A stretch of 61,271 nucleotides of DNA from Rhodococcus marinonascens NBRC 14363 (GCF_001894885.1 NZ_BCXB01000027.1:1-61271); one strand, 5' to 3'. Shown: positions 32,963-44,256, counted from the first letter of the stretch. Numbers and translations: made by a program. The notes: generated by a model from the letters alone, not told the origin.

Positions 32963-33291
32963 TGATCCTCCTGAATGCGCGTCCGGCCCCGACTGCGAGG
33001 CGAACGGTCTCTGGCTTGCGCTCATCGAATCGTAGACGGTGCCCAGAGAGACCGCCGACTGGGTCCTACCCTGTGTCGTACTTACCTGAACTCAGAGCGC
33101 ACTGGAACGTCCATGAACAGTGGTTATCCTGTCCGGGAGTACTGGTTTCCATGACGGTCCGGCGCGTCGGGCGCGATCACCCAGGACACGACCTCCCGTT
33201 CACTCACCGTCGACGTTCTGCCGGACGCCGTCGGTGTGGACAAGCTCAGCGGCTAACCTGAACGCGCCCGCACACACAGGAAGCTGCTGAA

Positions 33292-34356
33292 TTGTCCCTC
33301 GCCACAGTTTCGACCGCCCGCCGCGCGTTCGCCGGTCTCGTCGCCGCGACTGCCGTGTTCGCTCTCGCCGGCTGTTCGCAGCCATCCGACGACGACGCGA
33401 GCACGATCATCCGAACGACCACGAAGATCGCGGGCGCGGGGGTGGTGGGCATAGACCGGGACACCACCACCGCCTGTGCCCCACAGACGCCGGTGGACGC
33501 CGCCCTCGCCGGCGGCGGCACGCACCACGTCGCGCACACGGCGGGTGAGAGTGACGTGCCGTCCGACCCCCAGCGCATCGTGGTGCTCGACAGTGCAGCC
33601 CTGGATGCTGTGTGCTCGCTCGGACTATGGGAGCGGGTCGTCGGGGCCGCGGTCGGCGACGGGGACACAGCGCAACCCAGCTACCTGGGTACCGGCATCT
33701 CGAATATTGCGAGCATCGGTCCGGTCGACCACCCGAACGTCGATCTGGTCGCGCAGGCAAACCCGGATCTGATTCTCGGATCGAGTCCTGCCGCGGACGA
33801 CCTGTACACCGCGATCAGCGCAGTGGCACCCACTGTCTACGTCGGCTCGGATCCCGTGTTCTGGAAAACACAGTTCCTTCTCGCGGGCGACGCTCTCGGG
33901 CGCGCCGACGCTGCCAGGGCCCAACTCGAGCAATATCAGCAGGACGCGGCCCAACTGGGAATCGACATCGACTCGTCCCAGACGCAGGCGTCGGTCGTGC
34001 GATTCGACTCCGACGGCCTCTATATCCAGGGTCCCGCAAGCTTCGCCGGACAAGTCCTCGCCGATGCCGGTGTGCGCAGACCGGCGTATCAGGATCTGGA
34101 CGGGTCTGCCACGGCCGCCCTCCCCGACGACGAACTCGAGCAAGTGGAGGGTGACCTCGTCTACGTCATCTTCGATGACGAAAGCAAGGCTCATGCCGAG
34201 GACGTCATGTCCGGGAAAGACTGGGAAAACCTCGGGGCAGCCGAGGACGGCAGGGTCTTCGCCGTCGCAGACGGCATCTGGTCCGGCAACGGGCTCGTCG
34301 CAGCGCGCGCGGTTCTCACCGACCTGAGGGACACACTCAACGCGTACGTCGACTAG
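33292..34356 (+). CDS. fecB: Iron-siderophore binding lipoprotein, FecB type
   Basis: A 354-residue substrate-binding lipoprotein. The signal peptide ends in the lipobox ALAGCSQ. The periplasmic-binding fold type III is seen in RIVVLDSAALDAVCSLGL, HPNVDLVAQANPDLIL and the last helix VAARAVLTDLRDTL. It occupies the site of M. tuberculosis fecB (Rv3044) beside ctaD. Start is TTG at 33292 with AGGAAG at good spacing. GGCTAACCTGA at 33251-33261 resembles half of an iron-regulator (IdeR/DmdR) box, but the other half is missing. Confidence 0.88.
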   Translation: MSLATVSTARRAFAGLVAATAVFALAGCSQPSDDDASTIIRTTTKIAGAGVVGIDRDTTTACAPQTPVDAALAGGGTHHVAHTAGESDVPSDPQRIVVLDSAALDAVCSLGLWERVVGAAVGDGDTAQPSYLGTGISNIASIGPVDHPNVDLVAQANPDLILGSSPAADDLYTAISAVAPTVYVGSDPVFWKTQFLLAGDALGRADAARAQLEQYQQDAAQLGIDIDSSQTQASVVRFDSDGLYIQGPASFAGQVLADAGVRRPAYQDLDGSATAALPDDELEQVEGDLVYVIFDDESKAHAEDVMSGKDWENLGAAEDGRVFAVADGIWSGNGLVAARAVLTDLRDTLNAYVD

Positions 34357-34503
34357 AACATCTGCTGCTCGAACTCTCGGCACCGTTGCTGAGGCCACGG
34401 GTATAGGCCGTAGGCCGATGAAGATCCCCCTTGCTCCCGTTTGTCCGTCCGGCCGACAGTTGTTGTAGCGTGTCTGGGTCAACAGCCAAATCGGGGGGAA
34501 GTC

Positions 34504-34920
34504 TTGTCGGGGGATCTATATCTCGATATCGAGGCGTTCGGTGGGCTGATCAGCACGCTGGACACCGCAGCAACCGAAATGACGGCCGCCAACAACAGGC
34601 TGGCCGACGCCGACAGCAGCGATCTGGGCGGCGCAGACCTCGATCGCGCTGCCGCAAACTTCCGTGACCGGTGGAGGTACGGAATCGAACAGATCGCCGA
34701 CTCGACGGCGAAGATGGTCACCGGACTCGAGGCGACGCGGGACCTCTACGCGCTCCAGGAGCAACTCAACGCGGAGGCGCTCAATTCCGTCAACAACTGC
34801 ATTCCCGATCCAGGGGCGGCTTCGCCCGGTACTGACGCGGGCCCCGGAACAGACTCCGGTCAGCCCCAGGTATCACGCCCGATTCAGGGCTCCAGCCTGA
34901 ACCTGGGGTCCGCATGGTGA
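34504..34920 (+). CDS. WXG100-like small helical protein (type VII cassette gene 1)
   Basis: 138 residues. The first 95 or so are a helix-turn-helix hairpin pattern (FGGLISTLDTAATEM, then DLDRAAANFRDRWRYGIEQ, then STAKMVTGLEATRDLY) as in ESX/WXG100 proteins, but the central WxG is replaced by a LGGADLDR turn. The C-terminal 40 residues are rich in proline, glycine and serine and look disordered. No signal peptide. TTG start at 34504 with a very strong GGGGGGAAG just upstream. Its stop overlaps the next gene (ATGGTGA). Probable chaperone or partner for the next product. Confidence 0.65.
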   Translation: MSGDLYLDIEAFGGLISTLDTAATEMTAANNRLADADSSDLGGADLDRAAANFRDRWRYGIEQIADSTAKMVTGLEATRDLYALQEQLNAEALNSVNNCIPDPGAASPGTDAGPGTDSGQPQVSRPIQGSSLNLGSAW

Positions 34921-36194
34921 CGCAACCATCTGCGGCCAATCCTCTGTCCGGGTTGGCCAAAGGCCCGATCACCTCTCCCGCGTATCCATGCCTGGGATTC
35001 GATCCGGCACCCGGCAACCCCGGCGTGGTCGGGCGTCTGTCGTCCGAACTGGGTGAATTGGCAAGCAAACTCGAGGCCGCGAAGGACTCCCTTCGCGGGA
35101 CCGGCCATTCCTATGGCATTTGGCGCGGCACGGCTGCCGAGGCATTTCGGAATCAAGTCGGCGAACTCCCCGGCCATCTCGACACTGCGGGAGACGCACT
35201 ACTCAAGGCGAGCCGAGTGCTCGGTGATTGGAGCGACGACCTTTCTTCGTTCCAAAGGAACGGTCGGGGCCTCGAAGATCTCGCATGTGCGGCGAAGCGG
35301 AACCTGGAGAGCGCCCAAGGCGATCCCGGTTTGCTCGAAGCGAACCGGACCTACAGAGATCCGGGGCAGCTCGCCGCGGCCCAGTCTCGTCTCGACTCCG
35401 CGATGTACCGGCTTCAACGCGCGCATCGCGAACTCGACGCAATCATCGAGCGGGCCGAATCACTGGCCCGGCTCCACCGCGAACTCGTCGAACTCACCGC
35501 CCGCGCCCTCGACGCCGCCAGCCGGGACGCACCAGAAGAGGGAATGCTCGATTTCCTCGACAATGCCCTCAACGCCGTGCTCGACGGCATCGGGGATCTC
35601 GCCGCCGACATCTGGAAGTTTATCCAGGACAACGCCGATGCCATCAACGAGATCTCGAACGCGCTGTCCACTATGAGCACAGTTCTCGGGGCTGCGGCGT
35701 TCATCACCGCGGGGATTCCATTCGTGTCCGGCCCCCTGGCGACTCTTTCCTTGGGCTTGGGCGCCGCCGCACTCGCCGGTCACGCGCTCGCGAAAGCCGC
35801 CGGCGCTGACGTCCCGTGGACCACCCTTGCCCTGGACACCGTGGGGGTCGCACCGGGCGGGGCCAGCAAACTGCTCGACGCTGGGGCCGCGGGTGCAGAA
35901 GCTGCAGCTAAGGCCGCCAGGAGCACGGGAGATTGGGCGGATACGTCCACCTTCGCCGCACAAGCCGACAAGTTGGGCAAAGTCGGTGTCAACCTCTCCG
36001 GGGCTAGTCAAGTTCCTATCCTGGGCGGTTCTGCAGTGGTGCAGAGGTTGGGCATCGAGGACGGCGTGACGAACATTTTCGAGGATGTCGACGAGTACCT
36101 CTTATTCGATGTCCCTCCGCCAGAAGAGGCGGTCGAAACCGTGACGAGACTGATGGTCGAGTCGATGATCTATGTTGTGGGTGACAAGCTGTGA
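34914..36194 (+). CDS. Putative type VII secretion substrate with hydrophobic core (cassette gene 2)
   Basis: About 426 residues. Residues 25-130 match the actinobacterial T7SS-signal type domain: PCLGFDPAPGNPGVV opening, helix GELASKLEAAKDSLRG, the turn IWRGTAAEAF (WxG variant WRG at 70-72) and a second helix. Coiled-coil rich sequence follows (residues 150-205). Residues 255-296 are strongly hydrophobic with many glycines, like a membrane-inserting hairpin. I see no known toxin domain at the C-terminus. Start ATG at 34914 or GTG at 34917 overlapping the previous stop. The next gene starts inside its stop codon (GTGA). Confidence 0.7.
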   Translation: MVTQPSAANPLSGLAKGPITSPAYPCLGFDPAPGNPGVVGRLSSELGELASKLEAAKDSLRGTGHSYGIWRGTAAEAFRNQVGELPGHLDTAGDALLKASRVLGDWSDDLSSFQRNGRGLEDLACAAKRNLESAQGDPGLLEANRTYRDPGQLAAAQSRLDSAMYRLQRAHRELDAIIERAESLARLHRELVELTARALDAASRDAPEEGMLDFLDNALNAVLDGIGDLAADIWKFIQDNADAINEISNALSTMSTVLGAAAFITAGIPFVSGPLATLSLGLGAAALAGHALAKAAGADVPWTTLALDTVGVAPGGASKLLDAGAAGAEAAAKAARSTGDWADTSTFAAQADKLGKVGVNLSGASQVPILGGSAVVQRLGIEDGVTNIFEDVDEYLLFDVPPPEEAVETVTRLMVESMIYVVGDKL

Positions 36195-36844
36195 ATATCA
36201 CGCTCAGTCTTCCGCCAGGGTTCGCGCGTATCCCGACTGCTGGCGATCTGGACTCCAGAGTCGAAGCTGCGCAGTCGATCGCCACGCTTGCCGATCGAGG
36301 ATCAGCCGACCCTGCTACCACAGTCGAGGCGCTACTGGCCACGGGCGACATGCTTCGAAGCAATGGCACGATCCTCGCAGGCCAACTGGCCCTTCCCGAG
36401 ACCGACGCAAGGGTGTGCGTCACAGTCACCCTTTCCACAAGACCACTCGGCGATGGCGGCCCCGAACTTTACGACCTCGAGTCAAGGGTTGAATCAGCCC
36501 GAGCGATCGCCCAGGTTCTCTCCCAGCAGAACCCGCACGCCACAGTCCAGTATCGCGATCTCGGCGGTGGCCCAGCGGTGTTGATACTCCGATGCGGTCG
36601 CTTTCGGCTTCCCGCCGACGTGACCGTCACCGGTGAATCCATCGAGATCCCCACCGACACCTTCCAAGCGATCCTGCCCACACCGGATGGGAACAGTCTC
36701 CTCGTCTTCGACATGAGCACATCTGCCCGCGAATACTGGCACCACTTTCTGCCGGTCGCGATGAGCATGGTCGATGGCATTCGGGTCGACAGCACACCGA
36801 ACCCGGCCGAGCCGCTCACACACCGGAACGAGGACCCCCGATGA
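36191..36844 (+). CDS. Hypothetical soluble protein (type VII cassette gene 3)
   Basis: 217 residues, no signal peptide and no membrane segment. The middle (VESARAIAQVLSQQNPHATV) and the end (STSAREYWHHFLPVAMSMVDG) suggest an alpha/beta fold with a final amphipathic helix. I recognise no family. Translational overlap with both neighbours (GTGA before, ATGA after) shows it belongs to the same unit, so a role as immunity protein, chaperone or secretion adaptor is possible but unproven. Confidence 0.65.
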   Translation: MNITLSLPPGFARIPTAGDLDSRVEAAQSIATLADRGSADPATTVEALLATGDMLRSNGTILAGQLALPETDARVCVTVTLSTRPLGDGGPELYDLESRVESARAIAQVLSQQNPHATVQYRDLGGGPAVLILRCGRFRLPADVTVTGESIEIPTDTFQAILPTPDGNSLLVFDMSTSAREYWHHFLPVAMSMVDGIRVDSTPNPAEPLTHRNEDPR

Positions 36845-37077
36845 ACAATCGACTCCACCCGCTAGCGAATCTATTCGATGGCCGAGAGATCGTCATCACG
36901 TTCGGGGACGAACGTGTCTCCCCTCCGCAATTGGCTGCCATCGCCTACGAACGAGGCTATGTCTTTGCCTGGGGGAAACGACACAGATACAACGGCTCCG
37001 ACCGAACGTACTACTACTTCCGCCGACTATATCGAGCCAGGCACGAACACGACAGGACAGAAACCCATGCACGATAA
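36841..37077 (+). CDS. Small basic protein (type VII cassette gene 4)
   Basis: 78 residues, rich in arginine, histidine and tyrosine (RHRYNGSDRTYYYFRRLY). Start ATG overlaps the previous stop (ATGA), which is the best evidence that it is real. No known domain. It could bind nucleic acid or a membrane surface, but nothing in the sequence settles this. Confidence 0.55.
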   Translation: MNNRLHPLANLFDGREIVITFGDERVSPPQLAAIAYERGYVFAWGKRHRYNGSDRTYYYFRRLYRARHEHDRTETHAR

Positions 37078-37095
37078 GATCGTCCAGCTGACGTG

Positions 37096-37596
37096 ATGCA
37101 ACCGATTCTGACAGCGCTCGACGGCAACAACCTCACCTTCGTTGGCATACGCCTTGATGAGTGCACGAGTTGCCATGCCCAAGTGACCCAACTCTCTGCC
37201 ACACAGACCGAAACCACATCGAATCCCTTTGGTGTCGCGGTGCTGGTCGTCGGGATCGTTCTGTTGATCAGTTACTTTCTCGTATCCTCGTTTCGACTCG
37301 ACCACCGTTTGCTGGCCTGGTGGGGCAAGGCAAGGGCTCCCGATCCAGATATTCAGGAAGCCCAATTCGCCACACTGCTCGACGCTGGGAAGCCGGTCGT
37401 CACCGTCGACCCGCGCAAATACACCATCACCGTTGCCCGAATGAACGAAAGCGCCAACAGGTTCGGCTACTACTACATCGGCGAGCGCGGACACGCGTAC
37501 GGAAGCACGCGTGTGACTTTCCAACAACTCCCAGGCCCGCCTCCGCTTCGGATTCCCAGCGCCTCCGGAGGATGGCGCCGATTCATACACTCCTAG
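37096..37596 (+). CDS. Single-pass membrane protein (type VII cassette gene 5)
   Basis: 166 residues. A 44-residue N-terminal part with a CTSC motif (residues 23-26) is followed by one transmembrane helix (FGVAVLVVGIVLLISYFLV, about 45-65) and a 100-residue domain of alternating charged and aromatic stretches (NRFGYYYIGERGHAYG). No family recognised. It lies 18 bp after gene 4; a GTG at 37093 is an alternative start. It would be a candidate membrane immunity or docking protein for the cassette. Confidence 0.6.
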   Translation: MQPILTALDGNNLTFVGIRLDECTSCHAQVTQLSATQTETTSNPFGVAVLVVGIVLLISYFLVSSFRLDHRLLAWWGKARAPDPDIQEAQFATLLDAGKPVVTVDPRKYTITVARMNESANRFGYYYIGERGHAYGSTRVTFQQLPGPPPLRIPSASGGWRRFIHS

Positions 37597-37620
37597 CGCA
37601 GGGCTGCACTGCCAAACCTA

Positions 37621-37669
37621 ACCCAATGTCACACCGGTGCAGTTGAACTGAACCGATGTGACATTGGGT
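37621..37669. repeat. 49-bp near-perfect palindrome between convergent genes
   Basis: Arms of 24 bp start with ACCCAATGTCACA and end with TGTGACATTGGGT around a single central G. Only two of 24 positions are mismatched. It lies exactly between the end of the type VII cassette (37596) and the end of nrdF (37687). No T-run follows on either side. It could act as a bidirectional terminator or be the relic of a small inverted-repeat element. Confidence 0.85.
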
Positions 37670-37686
37670 CAGACCTCGGACAGAGG

Positions 37687-39436
<1,750 letters not shown>

Positions 39437-39475
39437 CGTCACAGTCACCCCCATCCCAGAAGTGCTAGTCGGGTA

Positions 39476-41659
39476 TCACAGCATGCACGAGACACAGTTC
39501 TCCACCTCGGTCCCCTCTAGCGCCATCTGACGCAACCGGATGTAGTACAGCGTCTTGATGCCCTTGCGCCACGCGTAGATCTGCGCCTTGTTGATGTCGC
39601 GGGTGGTGGCAGTGTCCTTGAAGAACAACGTCAGAGACAGCCCCTGGTCGACATGCTGGGTGGCGGCAGCGTAGGTGTCGATGATCCTCTCGTACCCGAT
39701 CTCGTACGCATCCTGGTAGTACTCCAGGTTGTCGTTGGTCAGGTACGGTGCCGGGTAGTAGACGCGACCGATCTTGCCCTCCTTGCGGATCTCGATCTTC
39801 GACGCCACCGGATGGATGGAACTGGTGGAGTTGTTGATGTACGAGATCGACCCTGTCGGTGGGACGGCCTGCAGGTTCTGGTTGTAGATGCCGTACTTCT
39901 GTACGGACGCCTTCAACTCGCGCCAGTCGTCCTGCGTCGGGATGTGCACACTGGACTCGGCGAACAGCTGCCGCACCCGCTCCGTCTTCGGCTCCCACAC
40001 CTGATCGGTGTACCTGTCGAAGTACTCGCCGGACGCGTACTTCGACTGAGGAAAGCCCTTGAAGTGCGATCCGCGTTCGATCGCGATCTGGTTCGATGCC
40101 CGCACCGCATGGAACACCACGGTGTAGAAGTAGATGTTCGTAAAGTCGATGCCCTCGTCGGAGCCGTAGAAAATCCGCGCGCGGGCCAGGTACCCGTGCA
40201 GGTTCATCTGCCCGAGGCCGATGGCGTGAGAGTCGTTGTTGCCTTGCTCGATCGACGGCACAGAGTAGATGTGTGTCTGGTCCGATACGGCGGTGAGCGC
40301 GCGGATCGACACCTCGATGGTCTGCGCGAAGTCCGGCGAGTCCATGGCCCTCGCGATGTTCAGCGAACCCAGGTTGCAGGAGATGTCCTTGCCGACCCTG
40401 TTGTACGAGAGGTCGTCGTTGAACAGCGACGGCGTGGAGACCTGCAGGATCTCCGAGCACAGGTTCGAGTGGGTGATCTTTCCCTCGATCGGATTGGCCC
40501 GGTTCACCGTGTCCTCGAACATGATGTACGGGTAGCCCGACTCGAACTGCAGCTCGGCAATGGTCTGGAAGAACTCGCGCGCCTTGATCTTCGACTTGCG
40601 GATCCGCTTGTCGTCGACCATCTCGTAGTACTTTTCGGTGACGTTGACGTCCGCGAACGGGACACCGTAGATGCGCTCGACGTCATACGGCGAGAACAGA
40701 TACATGTCCTCGTTCTTCCTCGCGAGCTCGAACGTGATGTCCGGGATCACGACGCCCAGGGACAGCGTCTTGATGCGAATCTTCTCGTCGGCGTTCTCGC
40801 GCTTGGTGTCGAGGAAGCGGTAGATGTCCGGGTGGTGGGCGTGCAGATACACCGCGCCGGCGCCCTGGCGCGCGCCGAGTTGGTTGGCGTAAGAGAAGGA
40901 ATCCTCGAGCAGCTTCATGATCGGGATGACACCCGAACTCTGGTTCTCGATCTTCTTGATCGGGGCTCCGTGCTCACGAACATTGGTGAGCAGCAACGCG
41001 ACTCCGCCGCCGCGCTTGGAGAGCTGCAGGGCGGAGTTGATCGAGCGACCGATGGACTCCATGTTGTCTTCGATGCGCAGCAGGAAGCAGGAGACGGGCT
41101 CGCCTCGCTGCTTTTTACCGGAGTTGAGGACCGTGGGCGTGGCCGGCTGGAACCGCCCGGCGATGATCTCGTCGACCAGCTTGACGGCCAGTTCCTCGTC
41201 ACCCGCAGCGAGGGTCAGCGCGACCATACAGACGCGGTCCTCGAATCGCTCCAGGTAACGCTTGCCGTCGAACGTCTTGAGCGTGTACGAGGTGTAGTAC
41301 TTGAAGGCGCCGAGGAACGTCGGGAAGCGGAACTTCTTGGAGTAGGCGTGCTCGATCAGCGTCTTCACGAACGCGCGCGAGTACTGGTCGAGAACCTCGG
41401 GCTCGTAATAGTTCTCCTCCACGAGGTAGTCGAGTTTCTCGTCCAGGTCGTGGAAGAAGACGGTGTTCTGGTTGACGTGCTGCAGGAAATACTGCCGGAC
41501 CGCAGCGACATCCTTGTCGAACTGGATCTCCCCGTTCGGGCCGTACAGGTTGAGCATCGCGTTGAGTGCGTGGTAATCGAGACCGTTCGTCGAATCTCCA
41601 CCGCGCATGTCTCGCTCTACGCTCCCCGCGTCGATGGTGTCTGTGATGGTCGGCGCCAC
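39476..41659 (-). CDS. nrdE: Ribonucleotide reductase class Ib, large subunit
   Basis: A 727-residue catalytic subunit. The substrate-cysteine region is in [10 protein letters not shown], the [11 protein letters not shown] segment carries the second redox cysteine, the NLCSEI active-site cysteine motif is seen in [10 protein letters not shown], and the C-terminal shuttle pair is ENCVSCML. No intein or intron interrupts it. GTG start at 41659 lies 43 bp inside the end of nrdI. Confidence 0.97.
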   Translation of the reverse strand: MAPTITDTIDAGSVERDMRGGDSTNGLDYHALNAMLNLYGPNGEIQFDKDVAAVRQYFLQHVNQNTVFFHDLDEKLDYLVEENYYEPEVLDQYSRAFVKTLIEHAYSKKFRFPTFLGAFKYYTSYTLKTFDGKRYLERFEDRVCMVALTLAAGDEELAVKLVDEIIAGRFQPATPTVLNSGKKQRGEPVSCFLLRIEDNMESIGRSINSALQLSKRGGGVALLLTNVREHGAPIKKIENQSSGVIPIMKLLEDSFSYANQLGARQGAGAVYLHAHHPDIYRFLDTKRENADEKIRIKTLSLGVVIPDITFELARKNEDMYLFSPYDVERIYGVPFADVNVTEKYYEMVDDKRIRKSKIKAREFFQTIAELQFESGYPYIMFEDTVNRANPIEGKITHSNLCSEILQVSTPSLFNDDLSYNRVGKDISCNLGSLNIARAMDSPDFAQTIEVSIRALTAVSDQTHIYSVPSIEQGNNDSHAIGLGQMNLHGYLARARIFYGSDEGIDFTNIYFYTVVFHAVRASNQIAIERGSHFKGFPQSKYASGEYFDRYTDQVWEPKTERVRQLFAESSVHIPTQDDWRELKASVQKYGIYNQNLQAVPPTGSISYINNSTSSIHPVASKIEIRKEGKIGRVYYPAPYLTNDNLEYYQDAYEIGYERIIDTYAAATQHVDQGLSLTLFFKDTATTRDINKAQIYAWRKGIKTLYYIRLRQMALEGTEVENCVSCML

Positions 41660-42090
41660 TGCTCGTGCTCCTCGTCTAAGTGATCCCAGAATTCACCCAG
41701 ACCTGCCCTGACCCGTTCGACGTCCTCGGCTGTGCCCATGAGTTCGAAGCGGTAGAGGTAGGGAACGTGGCATTTCTGAGAAATGATGTTTCCTGCAAAG
41801 CAATAGGATTCACCGAAATTGGTGTTTCCTGCCGCGATCACTGCTCGGATCAGCGACCTGTTGTTCGTGTTGTTGAGAAATCGAATGACAGGCTTCGGGA
41901 CGTAGCTCGTGTCACGACCTGTCGCGGTTGTTCCGCCACCGTACGTGGGGAGGATCAACACATAGGGTTCATGAACCTCGAAGGTGCCTTCGCGGTCGTG
42001 GATGGGTATGCGCGTCGCAGGCAGCCCGAGCCGCTGGACGAATCGGTGCGTGTTCTCCGAGGCGCTGGAGAAGTACACCAGCGATGTCAT
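41617..42090 (-). CDS. nrdI: NrdI flavodoxin-like protein
   Basis: A 157-residue flavodoxin-like FMN protein that activates the dimanganese cofactor of Nrd[17 protein letters not shown] forms the FMN phosphate loop, and ILPTYGGGT and [10 protein letters not shown] are the typical NrdI loops. ATG at 42090. Its 3' end overlaps nrdE by 43 bp, longer than usual and showing tight coupling. Confidence 0.95.
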   Translation of the reverse strand: MTSLVYFSSASENTHRFVQRLGLPATRIPIHDREGTFEVHEPYVLILPTYGGGTTATGRDTSYVPKPVIRFLNNTNNRSLIRAVIAAGNTNFGESYCFAGNIISQKCHVPYLYRFELMGTAEDVERVRAGLGEFWDHLDEEHEQWRRPSQTPSTRGA

Positions 42091-42178
42091 CGGTTTTCCA
42101 CCATCTGGACTAGTACTACCGGTTACTGCCGCCTTGGACGGGGTTGCCCTCGGCCTCGGACGGTGCGATCGCCTCGCT

Positions 42179-42412
42179 TCAAGCAGCGTTGGACGACAGG
42201 GTCTTGATCCGGTCGGGGCGAAAACCCGACCAGTGATCGTCACCCGCCACGATCACGGGCGCCTGCAGGTACCCCAGTGCCATGACGTAATCGCGGGCTT
42301 CGGGGTCTTCGGTGATGTCGACAACGGAGTACTCGATACCCTCCTTGTCGAGGGCACGGTAAGTGGCATTGCACTGAACGCAAGCGGGCTTTGTGTAGAC
42401 GGTGATGCTCAT
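42179..42412 (-). CDS. nrdH: NrdH glutaredoxin-like redoxin
   Basis: A 77-residue redoxin with the CVQC active site ([18 protein letters not shown]) and the WSGFRPDRI motif specific for NrdH. It reduces NrdE with electrons from thioredoxin reductase. It is the first gene of the nrdHIE-(endonuclease)-nrdF operon. Confidence 0.96.
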   Translation of the reverse strand: MSITVYTKPACVQCNATYRALDKEGIEYSVVDITEDPEARDYVMALGYLQAPVIVAGDDHWSGFRPDRIKTLSSNAA

Positions 42413-42553
42413 TAAGTCCCTCTTTCCACTGCCGAATGGAGCTGACGAAGTGTGTGTTCGGCGCGCACTGAGATTCCTTTACCTGAGATGGTGACAACCC
42501 CCACTGGAGATGCTCACCGAGCAAGGTCCCGTTGCGGTCTCCCAGTGCTCAAG

Positions 42554-42602
42554 ACACTACACCTAGTGGCTGACAGAAACACTTAACCCGAGATGTTGTG
42601 AG
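42554..42602 (-). promoter_or_regulatory. Candidate pair of NrdR boxes
   Basis: ACACTACACCTAGTGG (42554-42569) and a second, weaker match CCGAGATGTTGTGA (about 42588-42601) have centres 32 bp apart, the spacing usual for paired NrdR boxes. They lie about 140 bp upstream of nrdH. The first is a good imperfect dyad, the second is degenerate on one side. Confidence 0.5.
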
Positions 42603-42796
42603 TCACATAGATGAAATTCCCTGGTCTCCATCCCGCAGACCGCAATTTTCGCGTTCACATCGGCGTGTCGCACATCACATTTTTGTAGTGATGCAGGTCA
42701 TCTCTTCGACCCAGGCTCGTGCACTGAAAACTCAGGGTGCCTACGTCACGTCGGCAGGCCGGTTGGCATCGGCGACTCCGGCGGCCGGCACGTAGT

Positions 42797-42814
42797 CCGC
42801 ACAGCCTTGTGCGG
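42797..42814. other. Perfect stem-loop before the siderophore-interacting gene
   Basis: CCGCACA and TGTGCGG (7 bp) enclose GCCT. The hairpin ends 16 bp before the ATG at 42831 and could affect translation or end leftward transcription. Apart from this and the NrdR candidates, the 418-bp gap between nrdH and the next gene has only a weak 6-bp stem (42673-42693). Confidence 0.45.
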
Positions 42815-42830
42815 CCGGTAACTTGAGCGC

Positions 42831-43664
42831 ATGCCCGACGACTCCCCCGAACGCCCCGACTGGTCGGCGCCCGTGGTGCGCACAAGGAGGGTGACGCCCA
42901 ACATGCAGAGAATCACCCTCGCGGGCGGAGATCTCAGCCGATTCGAATCCAGTGGGACGCCGGACGAGCGCCTCCTCCTCGCGTTCCCGCCCGACGGCAC
43001 CGAGAAACGCAGCTACACCGTGCGCCGCTGGGACGCGGATGCCCTGGAGATGGACATCGATTTCGCCGTTCATGCGGGCGGGACGGCGGCGCTCTGGGCA
43101 GCGCGAGCGCGGCCGGGCGAGACGCTCGGATTCTCCACCGCCTCAGGTTGGTACGACCCTCCCTCCGACGCGGGATGGCAACTCCTCCTCGCCGACATGG
43201 CGGCCCTGCCTGCCGTCAGCCGGATCCTCGAGGAGATGCCGAGTTCGGACCGGGTGCACGTGATCGCAGAAGTCACCACACCCGAGGACCGGCAGAGGCT
43301 GGTCACCGATGCAAAGCTGACCGCGACCTGGCTGCACGGGAGCGGCAACGGCGCCGGGAGCAGCCTGCTCGCCGAGGCGGCGCGATCCTGGCCACTGCCC
43401 AGCGGGCCAGGCTACGTGTGGTTCGCCGGGGAAGCGAAGGTCTCGCGGGTGGTACGACGCTGGCTGCGGCACGACTTGGGCTGGCCGGCCGATCGCTACG
43501 ACGTCCTCGGGTACTGGCGCGAGAACAAGGAGGAGTGGGTCGCACGATACGAGGCGGTCCGAGAGCAGATAGAAGCCGCCGCGGACTCTGCCCTGGCAGC
43601 GAGTAAAGACTTCGACTCGGTACGGGACGCCGTCGACGCGGCCCTGGATAGGGCCGGACTCTAG
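42831..43664 (+). CDS. Siderophore-interacting FAD reductase (SIP family)
   Basis: A 277-residue flavoprotein of the ViuB/SIP type that reduces ferric siderophores to free iron in the cytosol. The FAD-binding RSYTVRRWD motif (RxYTxR) and the later nicotinamide-binding segment (WQLLLADMAALPAVSRILE) are clear, as is YVWFAGEAKVSRVVRRWLR. The C-terminus VLGYWRENKEEWV is the family signature. No iron box was seen upstream. Confidence 0.92.
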   Translation: MPDDSPERPDWSAPVVRTRRVTPNMQRITLAGGDLSRFESSGTPDERLLLAFPPDGTEKRSYTVRRWDADALEMDIDFAVHAGGTAALWAARARPGETLGFSTASGWYDPPSDAGWQLLLADMAALPAVSRILEEMPSSDRVHVIAEVTTPEDRQRLVTDAKLTATWLHGSGNGAGSSLLAEAARSWPLPSGPGYVWFAGEAKVSRVVRRWLRHDLGWPADRYDVLGYWRENKEEWVARYEAVREQIEAAADSALAASKDFDSVRDAVDAALDRAGL

Positions 43665-43692
43665 CGTCGACGGCGTCCCTCGAGAACCGACC

Positions 43693-44256
43693 TCAGGCGT
43701 CGGCGAACTGCCTGGTGGCGTCCACGAGGCTGGTGACGACCTCGGCAACCTGCTGCGCGACCTCGGAGTTCTCCTTCGGGTGGCGGCCGGCGAACTTGTC
43801 GGTGGTCCCGCCGATCGCGAGGGTGACGTCTTCGAGCACCTTGCCACCTGCGATGCAGGCAGCCTTGCGGGTGTCCTCGTGCGCCCACCGGGCACCATTG
43901 TTGCTGGGTGAGGCGCTGATGACGGCGACCGGCTTGTCCTTGACGGCACCGGTGCCGTAGGGGCGGGAGATCCAATCAATGGCGTTCTTCAGCACGGCCG
44001 GGATGGTGCCGTTGTATTCCGGGGTGACGAGCAACAGGGCGTCGGCTCGACCGGCGGCCTCACGCAGCGCCTCGACGGCCGGAATCGACGCCACGCCGTC
44101 AATGTCCTCGTTGTAGAAGGGAACGTCTCCGAGTCCGTCGAAGACGATCACCTCGACGCCCTTCGGGGCGACGGCGACGGCAGTTTCGGCAATCTGCCGA
44201 TTGACGGAGGCGGCACGCAGGCTGCCGACGAGTGCGAGAACGGTGGTCTTTGACAT
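43693..44256 (-). CDS. NADPH-dependent FMN reductase
   Basis: A 187-residue flavodoxin-fold reductase. ALVGSLRAASVNRQIAE binds the FMN phosphate and LLVTPEYNGTIPAVLKNAIDWISR is the family signature. It reduces FMN or quinones/azo compounds with NADPH. It diverges from a TetR gene and shares a palindromic operator with it, so it is probably the TetR target. Confidence 0.92.
   Translation of the reverse strand: MSKTTVLALVGSLRAASVNRQIAETAVAVAPKGVEVIVFDGLGDVPFYNEDIDGVASIPAVEALREAAGRADALLLVTPEYNGTIPAVLKNAIDWISRPYGTGAVKDKPVAVISASPSNNGARWAHEDTRKAACIAGGKVLEDVTLAIGGTTDKFAGRHPKENSEVAQQVAEVVTSLVDATRQFADA

Noticed and set aside
31268-32965. A 565-codon open frame on the plus strand
   Set aside because: Antisense to ctaD; low-complexity charged product.
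33251-33261. Iron-regulator (IdeR) box before fecB
   Set aside because: Only one half (GGCTAACCTGA) fits; the other half has no match, so I do not list it as a site.
41617-41659. 43-bp nrdI/nrdE overlap as a frame error
   Set aside because: Both ends are consistent with family lengths, and nrdE has a plausible GTG at this point, so I accept it as real coupling.
39653-41683. A 676-codon open frame on the plus strand
   Set aside because: Antisense to nrdE; product rich in Val, Arg, Asp and Leu with no recognisable fold.
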